This document shows, piece after piece, positions 31,559 through 40,385 of a stretch of DNA of 64,000 nt. The stretch is from Streptomyces durocortorensis (GTDB lineage: Bacteria; Actinomycetota; Actinomycetes; Streptomycetales; Streptomycetaceae). The stretch is taken from positions 4,030,001-4,094,000 of the forward strand of contig NZ_CP134500.1 in NCBI RefSeq assembly GCF_031760065.1. The letters run 5' to 3'. Below the pieces are notes generated by a model. The model made no database searches. It saw nothing but the letters and a program-made list of their open reading frames with translations, and was not told where the DNA came from. The translations under genes were made by a program, and so were the position numbers. Positions within the stretch are counted from its first letter, which is position 1, and every line of letters starts with the position of its first letter.

Positions 31559-32317
31559 CTACTTCTTGCCCTGGTTCTTCACGGCCTCGATCGCGGCCTT
31601 CGCCGCGTCCGGGTCCAGGTACGTGCCGCCCGGCTTCAGCGGCTTGAAGTCGGCGTCGAGCTCGTAGGAGAGCGGGATGCCGGTCGGGATGTTGAGGCCC
31701 GAGATGTCCTCGTCCGAGATGCCGTCCAGGTGCTTCACCAGACCGCGCAGGCTGTTGCCGTGGGCGGCGACCAGGACCGTGCGGCCGGTGAGGAGGTCCG
31801 GGACGATGCTGTCGAACCAGTACGGCAGCATGCGGACGACGACGTCCTTCAGGCACTCCGTGTCCGGGCGCAGCTCCGGCGGGAGGGTCGCGTAGCGCGG
31901 GTCGTCGAACTGGCTGTACTCGTCGTCGCGGTCCAGCGGCGGCGGCGGGGTGTCGTACGAGCGGCGCCACAGCATGAACTGCTCCTCGCCGAACTCGGCG
32001 AGCGTCTGGGCCTTGTCCTTGCCCTGGAGGGCGCCGTAGTGACGCTCGTTCAGGCGCCAGGAGCGGCGGACCGGGATCCAGAGGCGGTCGGCGGACTCCA
32101 GGGCCAGCTGCGCGGTGCGGATCGCCCGGCGCTGGAGGGAGGTGTGCAGGACGTCGGGAAGCAGACCGGCGTCCTTGAGCAGCTCACCGCCGCGGACTGC
32201 TTCCTTCTCGCCCTTTTCGGTCAGGTTGACGTCCACCCAACCGGTGAACAGGTTCTTCGCGTTCCATTCGCTCTCGCCGTGGCGGAGGAGGATCAGCTTG
32301 TACGGTGCGTCGGCCAT
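31559..32317 (-). CDS. gpmA: 2,3-bisphosphoglycerate-dependent phosphoglycerate mutase
   Basis: 252 residues with the phosphohistidine motif [10 protein letters not shown] (His at about residue 12), the substrate loop [33 protein letters not shown] and the second catalytic His in VAAHGNSLR. Interconverts 3- and 2-phosphoglycerate in glycolysis. The ATG at 32317 (reverse) is the standard family start ([16 protein letters not shown]). Monocistronic with a strong hairpin downstream. Confidence 0.97.
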   Translation of the reverse strand: MADAPYKLILLRHGESEWNAKNLFTGWVDVNLTEKGEKEAVRGGELLKDAGLLPDVLHTSLQRRAIRTAQLALESADRLWIPVRRSWRLNERHYGALQGKDKAQTLAEFGEEQFMLWRRSYDTPPPPLDRDDEYSQFDDPRYATLPPELRPDTECLKDVVVRMLPYWFDSIVPDLLTGRTVLVAAHGNSLRGLVKHLDGISDEDISGLNIPTGIPLSYELDADFKPLKPGGTYLDPDAAKAAIEAVKNQGKK

Positions 32318-32417
32318 GGGTCCGAGCGTAATCGAACCCCCGTGGCCTCCGCGCGCCCGCCCGTAACGCGGACAGCGCGGGTCCGGGGATGCCCGAGGAG
32401 CGCCCGGCGGCGGGACG

Positions 32418-32436
32418 ATTGACGGTGGGCGTCAAT
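32418..32436. promoter_or_regulatory. Inverted repeat upstream of the MFS gene
   Basis: attgacg (32418-32424) and cgtcaat (32430-32436) around 5 bases, 98 bases before the MFS start, in the divergent region with gpmA. It could be an operator for either gene. Confidence 0.4.
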
Positions 32437-32534
32437 TCGGTGGCGGGCGGAGAGCCGGGCTTCGTAATGTCTCGAAGGTCGTCGGGAGTATTACCCGAGG
32501 CGCTCGTTCCGTACGTCCCGTGGGGGGAATCCTT

Positions 32535-33857
32535 ATGTCCGTCGCCGGTCTGCGCACAGCCGCCCGCGAGACCGTCTCGGGGATGCCCCGCGAGTTCTGG
32601 TGGCTGTGGACCAGCACCCTGGTCAACCGCCTCGGCGCGTTCGTCGCGACCTTCATGGCTCTGTACCTGACCCTGGACCGGGGCTACTCCGCCTCGTACG
32701 CCGGGCTCGTCGCCGCCCTCCACGGGCTCGGCGGCGTCATCTCCTCGCTCGGCGCGGGTGTGATGACCGACCGGCTCGGGCGGCGGCCCACCATGCTGAT
32801 CGCCCAGGTCTCCACCGCGGTCTCGGTGGCACTGCTCGGGTTCATGGTGCATCCCTTCGCCATCGCCGCCGTGGCGTTCTTCGTCGGCATGGCGAGCAAC
32901 GCCTCACGCCCCGCCGTCCAGGCGATGATGGCGGACATCGTGCCCCCGAAGGACCGGATCCGGGCCTTCTCGCTCAACTACTGGGCCATCAACCTCGGCT
33001 TCGCGATCTCTGCCGCAGGTGCCGGGTTCATCGCCGAGTACAGCTATCTCGCAGGTTTCATCGGCGAGGCCCTGATGACGCTCGTGTGCGCCGTCGTCGT
33101 CTTCGTGAAGGTGCCGGAGTCGCGGCCCGAGCAGGCGCCCGCGAAGCGCGTCGGCGGCAAGCGGCCCAAGGACGAGGTGCGGCTCACCACCGTCCTGCGC
33201 GACGGGCGCTTCATGGGCGTCGTGGGGCTGTCGTTCCTGGTGTCGCTGATCTTCCAGCAGGGGTACGTGGGACTTCCGGTGGCGATGGGTACGGACGGCT
33301 TGTCCAGCTCCGACTTCGGTACCGCCATCGCCGTCAACGGCGTGCTGATCGTGGTCCTCCAGATCCCCGTCACCCGCTTCATCCAGCACCGCGATCCGCG
33401 CCGGCTGCTGATCATCTCCTCGCTGCTCGCCGGGTACGGCTTCGGGCTGACGGCGTTCGCCGGGTCGGTCGCGGCCTACGCACTGACGGTGTGCGTCTGG
33501 ACCTTGGCCGAGATCGTCAACGCGCCCACCCAGACGGGTCTGGTCGTGCAGCTGTCGCCCGCCCGGGGCCGGGGCCGCTACCAGGGCATGTACACGATGT
33601 CGTGGTCGGTGGCGGCGCTCGTCGCGCCGCTGATGTCCGGCTTCGTGATCGACCACTACGGCGCCGCCTGGCTCTGGGGCGCCTGCGCCGTGATCGGCAC
33701 GGTCGCGGGTCTCGGCTACTGGCTGCTGATGCGCAACCTGCCGCGCGAGGAGCACCCGGGCGGTGCGGACGCCGTTGCTCCCGAGCCCGCTCCCGTACCG
33801 GCCGAGGTCCGGCCGGACCGGGCCGAGGACCCCTTGGCCGTCGAGCGCGCGGTCTGA
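32535..33857 (+). CDS. Major facilitator superfamily transporter
   Basis: 440 residues with 12 predicted helices and a central cytosolic loop (RPEQAPAKRVGGKRPKDEVR). The MFS loop 2-3 motif is DRLGRRPTMLIAQ (about residues 81-93). Resembles drug-efflux MFS of the YajR/MdtG type. The ATG at 32535 is chosen because gggggga lies just upstream; the frame opens at 32520 but inside that site. The C-terminus is an acidic, Pro-rich tail (EPAPVPAEVRPDRAEDPLAV). The substrate is unknown. Stops before a perfect 19-base stem. Confidence 0.9.
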   Translation: MSVAGLRTAARETVSGMPREFWWLWTSTLVNRLGAFVATFMALYLTLDRGYSASYAGLVAALHGLGGVISSLGAGVMTDRLGRRPTMLIAQVSTAVSVALLGFMVHPFAIAAVAFFVGMASNASRPAVQAMMADIVPPKDRIRAFSLNYWAINLGFAISAAGAGFIAEYSYLAGFIGEALMTLVCAVVVFVKVPESRPEQAPAKRVGGKRPKDEVRLTTVLRDGRFMGVVGLSFLVSLIFQQGYVGLPVAMGTDGLSSSDFGTAIAVNGVLIVVLQIPVTRFIQHRDPRRLLIISSLLAGYGFGLTAFAGSVAAYALTVCVWTLAEIVNAPTQTGLVVQLSPARGRGRYQGMYTMSWSVAALVAPLMSGFVIDHYGAAWLWGACAVIGTVAGLGYWLLMRNLPREEHPGGADAVAPEPAPVPAEVRPDRAEDPLAVERAV

Positions 33858-33881
33858 CCTGCGCACCTCGCGCTCCGGCAC

Positions 33882-33927
33882 ACGTACGGCGTCGGCCCGG
33901 CTCCTCCTCCGGGCCGACGCCGTACGT
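33882..33927. terminator. Bidirectional terminator, 19-base perfect stem
   Basis: acgtacggcgtcggcccgg (33882-33900) pairs fully with 33909-33927, loop ctcctcct. It separates the convergent MFS and Cys-rich genes. Confidence 0.8.
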
Positions 33928-33966
33928 ACGTATTCCGTACGCCCGTATTCCGTGCGCCTGTACGTG

Positions 33967-34116
33967 TCAGCCGCAGCAGCCGCCGCACTGGCACGGAGCA
34001 CCGGACTGGCAGCCGCACCCGCACCCCGAGCCGCAGCCGCAGGCGCCGAGCACGGTCAGGTGCACCACTTCGGTCGGGGTCTCCTGCTGGGGTTCGGTCA
34101 TGGGGGATTCGGCCAT
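33967..34116 (-). CDS. 49-residue cysteine-rich micro-protein
   Basis: Starts at ATG 34116 with an excellent ribosome site (gaggaggg, 4 bases spacing). The first half (MAESPMTEPQQETPTEVVHL) is acidic and soluble; the second half packs nine Cys into about 25 residues (ACGCGSGCGCGCQSGAPCQC then GGCCG), in C-G-C and CC patterns reminiscent of metallothioneins. There is no signal peptide, so it is cytosolic; binding of zinc, copper or an Fe-S cluster is inferred. It has its own strong ribosome site and sits between a perfect terminator and the phoU repeats. Too short for automatic ORF lists. Not recognised as a named family. Confidence 0.75.
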   Translation of the reverse strand: MAESPMTEPQQETPTEVVHLTVLGACGCGSGCGCGCQSGAPCQCGGCCG

Positions 34117-34424
34117 GGTCCCTCCTCAGGGCGTACGGCTGGGGCGGCGGTCGGCATGGTGCACCGCCCCCACCCCCATTGCATGCCCATCCCGGCGGGC
34201 GCATCAACGGCGCACGCGCGCAGGAACGCATGTGCGACTCGCGTACGCCGTCGACAGGCAGAGGCGGGAGGGCGGGGTACCGGGGCAGGAGGCGGGACGT
34301 CGGCACTCGGATGAGAAGTGCCGTCACGCGGACGGAGTGCCGTTACGCGGCGACGAGGAGTGCCGTCACGCGGACGGGAGCGCCGTTACGCGGACGGAGT
34401 GCCGTTACGCGGCGAGGGGCGCCG
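34117..34424. other. Gap of 308 bases between the Cys-rich gene and phoU
   Basis: Holds the ribosome site and probable promoter of the reverse-strand Cys-rich gene at the left edge, and a repeat array at 34320-34431 on the right. No other coding frame is supported. Confidence 0.5.
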
Positions 34425-34431
34425 TTACGCG
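34320..34431. repeat. Six copies of an 11-mer at the 3' end of phoU
   Basis: gccgtcacgcg or gccgttacgcg starts at 34320, 34339, 34362, 34382, 34401 and 34421 (spacing 19-23 bases), with acggagt or similar between. The last copy overlaps the end of the reverse-strand phoU coding sequence. Confidence 0.75.
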
Positions 34432-35102
34432 CCCTCCACCGGTGCCGCCGCCTGGATCTCGTCCGCGTGCTCGCCCGTCACCAGGTAGACCACGCGCTTG
34501 GCGACCGACACCGCGTGGTCGGCGAAGCGCTCGTAGTAGCGGCCCAGCAGCGTCACGTCCACGGCCGTCTCGATGCCGTGCTTCCAGCGGTCGTCCATCA
34601 GGTGCTGGAACAGCGTGCGGTGCAGCAGGTCCATCTCGTCGTCGTCCTGCTCCAGCTGCAGTGCCAGATCGACGTCCTTGGTGATGATGACCTCGGCGGC
34701 CTTGGCCATCAGGCGCTGCGCGAGCTGGCCCATCTCCAGGATGGTGGCGTGCAGGTCGTGCGGGACCGCCGACTGCGGGAAGCGCAGCCGGGCCAGCTTC
34801 GCCACATGCTGGGCGAGGTCGCCCGAGCGCTCCAGGTCGGCGCTCATCCGCAGCGAGGTCACCACGATGCGCAGGTCGGTCGCCACCGGCTGCTGGCGGG
34901 CGAGGAGCGCGATGGCGCGGGCCTCCAGTTCGTGCTGGAGGTCGTCGACCTTCTGGTCGCCGGCGATCACGCTCTCCGCCAGCGTCAGGTCGGCGTCGAG
35001 CATGGACGTGGTCGCCCGCCCGATCGCCGAGCCGACCAGCCGGGCCATCTCGACCAGGCCTTCTCCGATCGAATCGAGTTCCTCGTGGTAAGCGTCGCGC
35101 AT
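34425..35102 (-). CDS. phoU: Phosphate-signalling regulator PhoU
   Basis: 225 residues made of two three-helix bundles. Conserved acidic/His clusters are ESVIAGDQKVDDLQHELE, TDLRIVVTSLRMSADLERSGD and its repeat-like second half YYERFADHAVSVAKRV. PhoU links the Pst phosphate transporter with the PhoR kinase. The start at 35102 (MRDAYHEELDSIGEGL) is the family start and has ggaact upstream. It is divergent from phoRP with PHO boxes between, the classical Streptomyces layout. A repeat array begins at its 3' end. Confidence 0.95.
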   Translation of the reverse strand: MRDAYHEELDSIGEGLVEMARLVGSAIGRATTSMLDADLTLAESVIAGDQKVDDLQHELEARAIALLARQQPVATDLRIVVTSLRMSADLERSGDLAQHVAKLARLRFPQSAVPHDLHATILEMGQLAQRLMAKAAEVIITKDVDLALQLEQDDDEMDLLHRTLFQHLMDDRWKHGIETAVDVTLLGRYYERFADHAVSVAKRVVYLVTGEHADEIQAAAPVEGA

Positions 35103-35193
35103 GGAAGTCCCTCTCCAGTTCCAACTGAGGCCGGGGTCTCGGGCCGACCCCCACGGTCCCACGGTGCGGCCGCAACGCGTCCGGATCCAACCC

Positions 35194-35226
35194 CCTAAGT
35201 GAACCGGCACCTACCCCTCGGTGAAC
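35194..35226. promoter_or_regulatory. PHO box (PhoP-binding direct repeats)
   Basis: Three adjacent 11-base units. On the reverse strand they read gttcaccgagg (35226-35216), ggtaggtgccg (35215-35205) and gttcacttagg (35204-35194). The first and last match the Streptomyces PHO direct repeat unit (GTTCACC-type) well; the middle one is weak, as is common. They lie between phoU and phoR, so PhoP probably controls both directions. Confidence 0.8.
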
Positions 35227-35299
35227 TCTGGGCGACGAGTGTTCGAGATGGCGCTCGGACGGCTGGGAGAGTGTCTGCGCACCCGCATAACCTTGAAGC

Positions 35300-36562
35300 A
35301 TGGACGTGAACGCGGCGGTCGCCGCAGCTGCTGCGATCGCCGGTCTCCTGACCGGTGTGATCGCCATGCTGGCGTTCCGCTGGAGCGAGCGCGATCTGAA
35401 ACGGCCCACGCGTACGTCCCTGCGGCCGGACAGCAACGCCGCTCTGCCCCCCGGAGTGGACACCGTCCTCTCCGTGCTCAGTTCCTCCGCCGTCGTTCTC
35501 GACGAGAGCGACAGTGTGGTCAAGGCCAGCTCCGCCGCGTACGCCCTGGGGCTGGTCAGGGGCGGCAGGCTGGCCGTCGAGCCGATGCTCAACATGGCCC
35601 GGGACACCCGGCGGGACGGGGAGATACGCCAGGTCGAGCTGGACCTCCCCCGGCGCGGCACCGGCCGGGGGGACGCCCTCGCCGTCTCCGCCCGGGTCGC
35701 CCCGCTGGGCTCGCGGCTGGTGCTCCTCCTGGTCGAGGACCTGACCGAGGCGCGCCGGATAGAAGCGGTGCGGCGCGACTTCGTCGCCAACGTCAGCCAT
35801 GAGCTCAAGACCCCGACGGGAGCGCTCTCACTGCTCTCCGAGGCGGTCATGGACGCCTCCGACGACCCGGAGGCGGTGGAGCGGTTCGCCGGGCGGATGC
35901 AGATCGAGGCCACCCGGCTGACCAACCTCGTCCAGGAGCTCATCGACCTCTCCCGGGTGCAGAACGACGACCCGCTGGAGGACGCCGAGTCGGTCAAGGT
36001 GGAGACGCTGATCGCCGAGGCGATCGACCGCTGCCGCCAGCAGGCGGGCTCCAAGCAGATCACCATGGCCTCCGCCGGCACCGAGGGCCTCACGGTCTGG
36101 GGCAACCGGGGCCAGCTCGTCGGCGCGCTCGGCAACCTCGTCGAGAACGCCGTCAACTACAGTCCCGCCCGCACCCGCGTCGGTATCGCCGCACGCCGGA
36201 TGGCCGCGCCCGGCGGGGATCTCATCGAGATAGCCGTCACCGACCAGGGGATCGGCATCTCCGAGAAGGACCGCGAACGGGTCTTCGAGCGGTTCTACCG
36301 CGTCGACCCGGCCCGCTCGCGGGCCACCGGTGGCACCGGTCTCGGCCTCGCCATCGTCAAGCACGTGGCCGCCTCGCACGGCGGGGAGGTCACCGTCTGG
36401 AGCTCCGAGGGACAGGGCTCCACCTTCACCCTCCGGCTGCCCGAATCGGGTGTCTTGAGGGAGCGCACCACCGGCGGACCGCTTATCGTCAACGGCGACG
36501 ACGAGGGGCCGTACGAGACCGACACCTTTGACCCCTTCCCTGCCCCGGAGGCTCTTCCGTGA
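35300..36562 (+). CDS. phoR: Phosphate sensor histidine kinase PhoR
   Basis: 420 residues: one N-terminal membrane helix (about 3-26, AAAAAIAGLLTGVIAMLAFR), a PAS-like segment, HisKA with phosphorylated His at about residue 167 (FVANVSHELKTPTGALSLL), and a HATPase domain with N-box NLVENAVNYS, G1 DQGIGI and G2 GGTGLGLAIVK. SenX3/PhoR family. Under phosphate limitation it phosphorylates PhoP. Its stop overlaps the phoP GTG (GTGA) by four bases. An acidic C-terminal tail (NGDDEGPYETDTFD) follows the ATPase domain. Confidence 0.95.
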   Translation: MDVNAAVAAAAAIAGLLTGVIAMLAFRWSERDLKRPTRTSLRPDSNAALPPGVDTVLSVLSSSAVVLDESDSVVKASSAAYALGLVRGGRLAVEPMLNMARDTRRDGEIRQVELDLPRRGTGRGDALAVSARVAPLGSRLVLLLVEDLTEARRIEAVRRDFVANVSHELKTPTGALSLLSEAVMDASDDPEAVERFAGRMQIEATRLTNLVQELIDLSRVQNDDPLEDAESVKVETLIAEAIDRCRQQAGSKQITMASAGTEGLTVWGNRGQLVGALGNLVENAVNYSPARTRVGIAARRMAAPGGDLIEIAVTDQGIGISEKDRERVFERFYRVDPARSRATGGTGLGLAIVKHVAASHGGEVTVWSSEGQGSTFTLRLPESGVLRERTTGGPLIVNGDDEGPYETDTFDPFPAPEALP

Positions 36563-37239
36563 CCCGAGTGCTTGTCGTCGAGGATGAGGAATCCTTCAGC
36601 GACGCCCTGTCCTACATGCTGCGCAAGGAAGGTTTCGAGGTCGCCATCGCGGCGACCGGCCCCGACGGTCTGGACGAGTTCGAGCGCAACGGCGCCGACC
36701 TGGTCCTGCTCGACCTGATGCTGCCCGGCCTGCCCGGCACCGAGGTGTGCCGCCAGCTCCGCAGCCGTTCCAACGTTCCGGTGATCATGGTCACCGCCAA
36801 GGACAGCGAGATCGACAAGGTCGTCGGGCTGGAAATAGGAGCCGACGACTACGTCACCAAGCCCTTCTCCTCCCGCGAGCTCGTCGCCCGTATCCGCGCG
36901 GTCCTGCGCCGCCGGGGAGAGCCGGAGGAGGTCACCCCGGCCGCCCTGGAGGCGGGCCCGGTCCGGATGGACGTGGACCGGCACGTGGTCACCGTCTCCG
37001 GCGGCAAGGTCGACCTCCCGCTCAAGGAGTTCGACCTCCTGGAGATGCTCCTGCGCAACGCGGGCCGAGTGCTGACCCGTATGCAGCTCATCGACCGGGT
37101 CTGGGGCGCGGACTACGTCGGCGACACCAAGACCCTCGACGTCCACGTCAAGCGCCTGCGCGCCAAGATCGAGCCCGACCCCGGGGCGCCCCGGTATCTC
37201 GTCACGGTGCGGGGCCTGGGGTACAAGTTCGAGCCGTAA
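36559..37239 (+). CDS. phoP: Phosphate response regulator PhoP
   Basis: 226 residues of the OmpR family. Receiver: VEDEESFSDALSYMLRKEG, phospho-acceptor Asp at about residue 52 (LVLLDLMLPG), Lys of DDYVTKPFSSREL. DNA-binding winged helix: LPLKEFDLLEMLLRNAGRVL, TRMQLIDRVWG and KTLDVHVKRLRAKIE. Controls the Pho regulon and, in streptomycetes, antibiotic production through GTTCACC repeats such as the box at 35194-35226. Coupled to phoR by a GTGA overlap and followed by a strong hairpin. Confidence 0.96.
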   Translation: MTRVLVVEDEESFSDALSYMLRKEGFEVAIAATGPDGLDEFERNGADLVLLDLMLPGLPGTEVCRQLRSRSNVPVIMVTAKDSEIDKVVGLEIGADDYVTKPFSSRELVARIRAVLRRRGEPEEVTPAALEAGPVRMDVDRHVVTVSGGKVDLPLKEFDLLEMLLRNAGRVLTRMQLIDRVWGADYVGDTKTLDVHVKRLRAKIEPDPGAPRYLVTVRGLGYKFEP

Positions 37240-37304
37240 ACCGCACCGAGCTGCCTCCCCGGGCCCGAGCGCGCACCGGGGGCGCTCTCCGCGCGGCAGC
37301 ACGC

Positions 37305-37338
37305 CGAAGGGCGCTTCCCGACCGGGAAGCGCCCTTCG
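37305..37338. terminator. Terminator between convergent phoP and a lipoprotein gene
   Basis: cgaagggcgcttcccg (37305-37320) and cgggaagcgcccttcg (37323-37338) are perfect 16-base arms separated by two bases, so the real loop includes the inner pairs. Works for both converging transcripts. Confidence 0.8.
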
Positions 37339-37377
37339 TGCTGTGCTCGTGCGCCGTACGGGGGCGGCGCACCGGTG

Positions 37378-38079
37378 TCAGCGGGCCGCGCCCTGCTCCG
37401 CTCCCGTGTCGCCCTGAGGGCCATCGGCGCCCTGGGCACCCTCCGCGCCCGCGCCGTCCGCCGGGGTGCCGGGCGTCTCGCCCTCGGGCGTGCCCGGGGT
37501 CTCGCCGTCGCCGGACGGCGTCTCCGATGCGGTCGCGTTCGGCTTCGGCGAGGGCGCCTCTGCCTTCGGGCTGGGACCGAAGTCCTCGAAGAAGCCCTCC
37601 GCCGGGAAGACGCTGGCGCCGAGGCCGACGTCGCCGGTCCGGCTCAGCTTGAAGACGACCTGCTGCACATCGCCGTTGCGGGCCGCCTCGCCGCTGTTCT
37701 CGATCACGGCGGAGGCGTTGCCCTTGCCGCCGATGATGACCTGCCCGCCGGCCGGGACCACGATGGGGCCCTTGCCGTCGGCGGCCTGGAGGTTCACCTC
37801 GGCGTCGCTGCCGGGCAGCGTGACGGCCTCCAGCACCTCGCGCTCGGTGCCGTCGTTGAACAGCGTCGCGGCGACGACGGCGGTGCCATCGGCACCGCCC
37901 TCGGGCTGCGTGAGGACGTTGACGTTCTGGATCTTGATGGTGCCGACCGAGGTGGCCGCGTTGTCCGGCCTGATCTGGAGCGTCTCCGCGTTGTTGCCTG
38001 CACCGCAGGCGGACAGCGTGACGATCGAGAACGCGGTGGCGGTGGCGGCGAGAGCGCCGTGTCGAAGGCTGCGGCTCAC
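37378..38079 (-). CDS. Lipoprotein, DUF461-like
   Basis: 233 residues. Lipobox LSACGAG with Cys at about 25. The mature part is a beta-sandwich-like domain (IKIQNVNVLTQPEGGADGTA; VVAATLFNDGTEREVLEAV; FKLSRTGDVGLGASVFPAEG), resembling the PCu(A)C/DUF461 copper-chaperone-like proteins, but the Met/His copper ligands of that family are not evident. The C-terminal ~60 residues are a Pro/Gly/Thr/Glu-rich tail (ETPGTPEGETPGTPADG) that may be disordered. The position between phoP and carD is typical in streptomycetes. Function unproven. Confidence 0.75.
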   Translation of the reverse strand: MSRSLRHGALAATATAFSIVTLSACGAGNNAETLQIRPDNAATSVGTIKIQNVNVLTQPEGGADGTAVVAATLFNDGTEREVLEAVTLPGSDAEVNLQAADGKGPIVVPAGGQVIIGGKGNASAVIENSGEAARNGDVQQVVFKLSRTGDVGLGASVFPAEGFFEDFGPSPKAEAPSPKPNATASETPSGDGETPGTPEGETPGTPADGAGAEGAQGADGPQGDTGAEQGAAR

Positions 38080-38802
38080 GGCGGCGGCAACTCCTTGAAC
38101 GAGTCGGACTGCGGGCTTCGTACGTCGTGCCGACCCTCCCGAGAGCGGCGGCGGAAGGAGTGAGGTAAAGCCGCCCTAAGGGTGTGTCAGCGGCCTTAGG
38201 CTACCGAGCCACCGCTCCCGCCCTGCACCCGACCCGCCCCTACGCGCTCCGCCACTTCCCCGAGGGCTGCCGGAGGGCTCCCTGGGGCGCCCGGGGGGAG
38301 ACGTCGGCCGGAGCCGGACGGGGGGCGCTCACCTGGAGGCCCTGGGAGGCCCTCTGAGGTCTACCAGTCGGTAACCGTTGAAGGTCTACCGGCCGGTAAG
38401 TCGCCTGCCGTTCACGTAATCCGCGTGATCAATTCTTCCGGCGGCGACGCATTCCGCGAAAGGTGCGGCAGGGCGTTTGGCTTGATCAATTTCATTGCGG
38501 TCCGGCACTTGCACCCGTACGGGTGAGCGATCCTCGAACGGGGTGCAGAATGATCGTCATCAGGAAACCGGCAAAACGGGACTTTCGTCCTCTTCTGTAG
38601 GGCTTCCGGGCTGCGTGACGTGGGCGTTTCGCGCCGGGTGCACAACGGCTCCGACCTGCGAATACCGCCTTCCGGAAGCCTTCCGCAGCACGTTCGTGTC
38701 GCTGTTGTCAAGCCCCGAGATATGCCCTGACCTGCGAAAACGCCATTCAGGAGAGGCGATTCTCGTGTTACTCTGGATAGCCACGGAAGGGGTACCTGTC
38801 AC
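38080..38802. other. 723-base non-coding region upstream of carD
   Basis: Unusually long for this part of the genome and less GC-rich on its right half (38400-38790). It holds the lipoprotein's promoter at the left, two 19-base repeats at 38357-38400, and carD's promoter near 38750-38790 (tgttactctggatagccac). No gene is supported; a 99-codon reverse ORF at 38412-38711 has no ribosome site or motif. Confidence 0.55.
38357..38400. repeat. Two direct copies of a palindromic 19-mer upstream of carD
   Basis: aggtctaccagtcggtaac (38357-38375) and aggtctaccggccggtaag (38382-38400), 25 bases apart. The core of the second, taccggccggta, is a perfect palindrome; the first, taccagtcggta, is nearly one. 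Two operator-like sites 25 bases apart suggest a TetR-type or similar regulator. Confidence 0.7.
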
Positions 38803-39285
38803 ATGACGTTCAAGGTTGGCGACACCGTGGTCTATCCCCATCACGGGGCCGCGCTGATCGAGGCTATCGAAACTCGCCAGATCAAAGGCGTGGACAAGAC
38901 CTACTTGGTGCTCAAGGTCGCCCAGGGCGACTTGACGGTTCGTGTGCCGGCGGACAATGCGGAGTTCGTAGGCGTGCGCGACGTGGTCGGGCAGGACGGG
39001 CTGGACCGGGTCTTCGAGGTGCTGCGCGCGCCGTACGCCGAAGAGCCGACGAACTGGTCCCGGCGTTACAAGGCAAATCTCGAAAAGCTCGCCTCCGGCG
39101 ATGTCATCAAGGTCGCCGAAGTGGTGCGTGACCTGTGGCGTCGCGAGCGCGAGCGCGGTCTCTCCGCCGGAGAGAAGCGCATGCTCGCCAAGGCCCGCCA
39201 GATCCTGGTGAGCGAGCTCGCTCTCGCGGAAAACACGAACGAGGACAAGGCCGAGGCTCTGCTCGACGAGGTCCTCGCGTCCTGA
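38803..39285 (+). CDS. carD: CarD-family RNA polymerase-binding regulator
   Basis: 160 residues. The N-terminal Tudor-like RNA polymerase interaction domain ([20 protein letters not shown]) and the C-terminal helical DNA-binding domain ([40 protein letters not shown]) match CarD. It stabilises open complexes at rRNA and many other promoters. The ATG has ggggtacctgtcac upstream. Downstream are ispD and ispF in the same direction, the usual actinobacterial order. Confidence 0.96.
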   Translation: MTFKVGDTVVYPHHGAALIEAIETRQIKGVDKTYLVLKVAQGDLTVRVPADNAEFVGVRDVVGQDGLDRVFEVLRAPYAEEPTNWSRRYKANLEKLASGDVIKVAEVVRDLWRRERERGLSAGEKRMLAKARQILVSELALAENTNEDKAEALLDEVLAS

Positions 39286-39296
39286 ACCGGGTCGCA

Positions 39297-39324
39297 CCGG
39301 TCGTATGAATCCGGTCGTATGAAT
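39297..39324. repeat. Exact 14-base tandem duplication after carD
   Basis: ccggtcgtatgaat at 39297-39310 and 39311-39324, starting 11 bases after the carD stop. The rest of the 332-base carD-ispD gap (39286-39617) shows no gene; it includes a ccttcgga doublet just before ispD. Confidence 0.85.
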
Positions 39325-39617
39325 GTGCCGCGGTGCCCGCTGACCAGTCGTTTTTACGCTGTGTCGTCGGGCGCTGCGGCATGTTCGGACCCGAATCATC
39401 CATCCCCGGGCCCGTGACGCGTACTGGTACTGGTCGCTCTTCTACGTGCTGTCCACTCGTGCGGGAGCACCTGTCCCGACCGGACGTGCTGTTCCGACCG
39501 GGTGTCACGGAAGGGGCCCGGTTCGAGACAGGGCGTCCTGCCCGGCTCGCTGGGCCCCTACCCATGTCGGCACGGAAGACAAACCTGCCGAACCTTCGGA
39601 CCTTCGGAGTGCACCCG

Positions 39618-40385
39618 ATGTCATCGACGCCCCCGCCGTCCGGCCCGTCGCGCCCTCCCCGTACCGCCGCGGTGATCCCCGCGGCCGGGCGGGGCGTGCG
39701 CCTGGGGCCGGGCGCGCCCAAGGCCCTCCGCGTCCTCGGCGGTACGCCGATGCTGATCCACGCGGTCCGCGCCATGGCCGCCTCCCGGTCGGTCTCCCTG
39801 GTCGTGGTCGTCGCCCCGCCGGACGGCGCGCCCGAGGTGAAGCACCTCCTCGACGAGCACGTGCTGCCCGAGCACACCGACTACCTGGTGGTGCCGGGCG
39901 GTGACACCCGCCAGGAGTCCGTGGGCCTCGGCCTCGACGCGCTGCCCGAGGACGTCTCCGTCGTCCTGGTCCACGACGCCGCCCGCCCCCTGGTGCCGGT
40001 CGACACGGTCGACGCGGTGGTCGAGGCCGTACGGGGAGGGGCGCCCGCCGTCGTTCCCGCGCTGCCTGTCGCGGACACCGTCAAGGAGGTCGAGCCCGCA
40101 GCGGCGGCCGGGGAGCCGGAGCCGGTGCTCGCCACCCCCGTACGGGCCAGACTGCGTGCGGTGCAGACCCCGCAGGGCTTCGACCGGGACACGCTGGTGC
40201 GGGCCCACGCCGAGGTCGCGCTCGACGGCGAGGGTGCCACGGACGACGCGGGCATGGTGGAACGCCTCGGCGCGCCGGTGGTCGTCGTCCCCGGGCACGA
40301 GGAGGCGTTCAAGGTGACCCGGCCGCTCGACCTGGTACTGGCCGAAGCGGTACTCGCCCGCAGGAGGGCCAACGATGGTTTCTGA
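39618..40385 (+). CDS. ispD: 2-C-methyl-D-erythritol 4-phosphate cytidylyltransferase
   Basis: 255 residues. Nucleotide-binding motif [20 protein letters not shown] near the start, [11 protein letters not shown] (about residue 115) and the substrate region [16 protein letters not shown]. Converts MEP to CDP-ME in the non-mevalonate isoprenoid pathway. The ATG at 39618 is chosen because the domain begins about 15 residues later and cggag lies upstream; ATG 39564 is possible but would add an unrelated leader. It overlaps ispF by 11 bases, so translation is coupled. Confidence 0.94.
   Translation: MSSTPPPSGPSRPPRTAAVIPAAGRGVRLGPGAPKALRVLGGTPMLIHAVRAMAASRSVSLVVVVAPPDGAPEVKHLLDEHVLPEHTDYLVVPGGDTRQESVGLGLDALPEDVSVVLVHDAARPLVPVDTVDAVVEAVRGGAPAVVPALPVADTVKEVEPAAAAGEPEPVLATPVRARLRAVQTPQGFDRDTLVRAHAEVALDGEGATDDAGMVERLGAPVVVVPGHEEAFKVTRPLDLVLAEAVLARRRANDGF

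Noticed and set aside
34320..34431. CRISPR array
   Set aside because: Units are about 20 bases with no unique spacers and no cas genes nearby.
38412..38711. 99-codon reverse ORF in the carD leader
   Set aside because: No ribosome site, no motif, and it spans regulatory-looking DNA.
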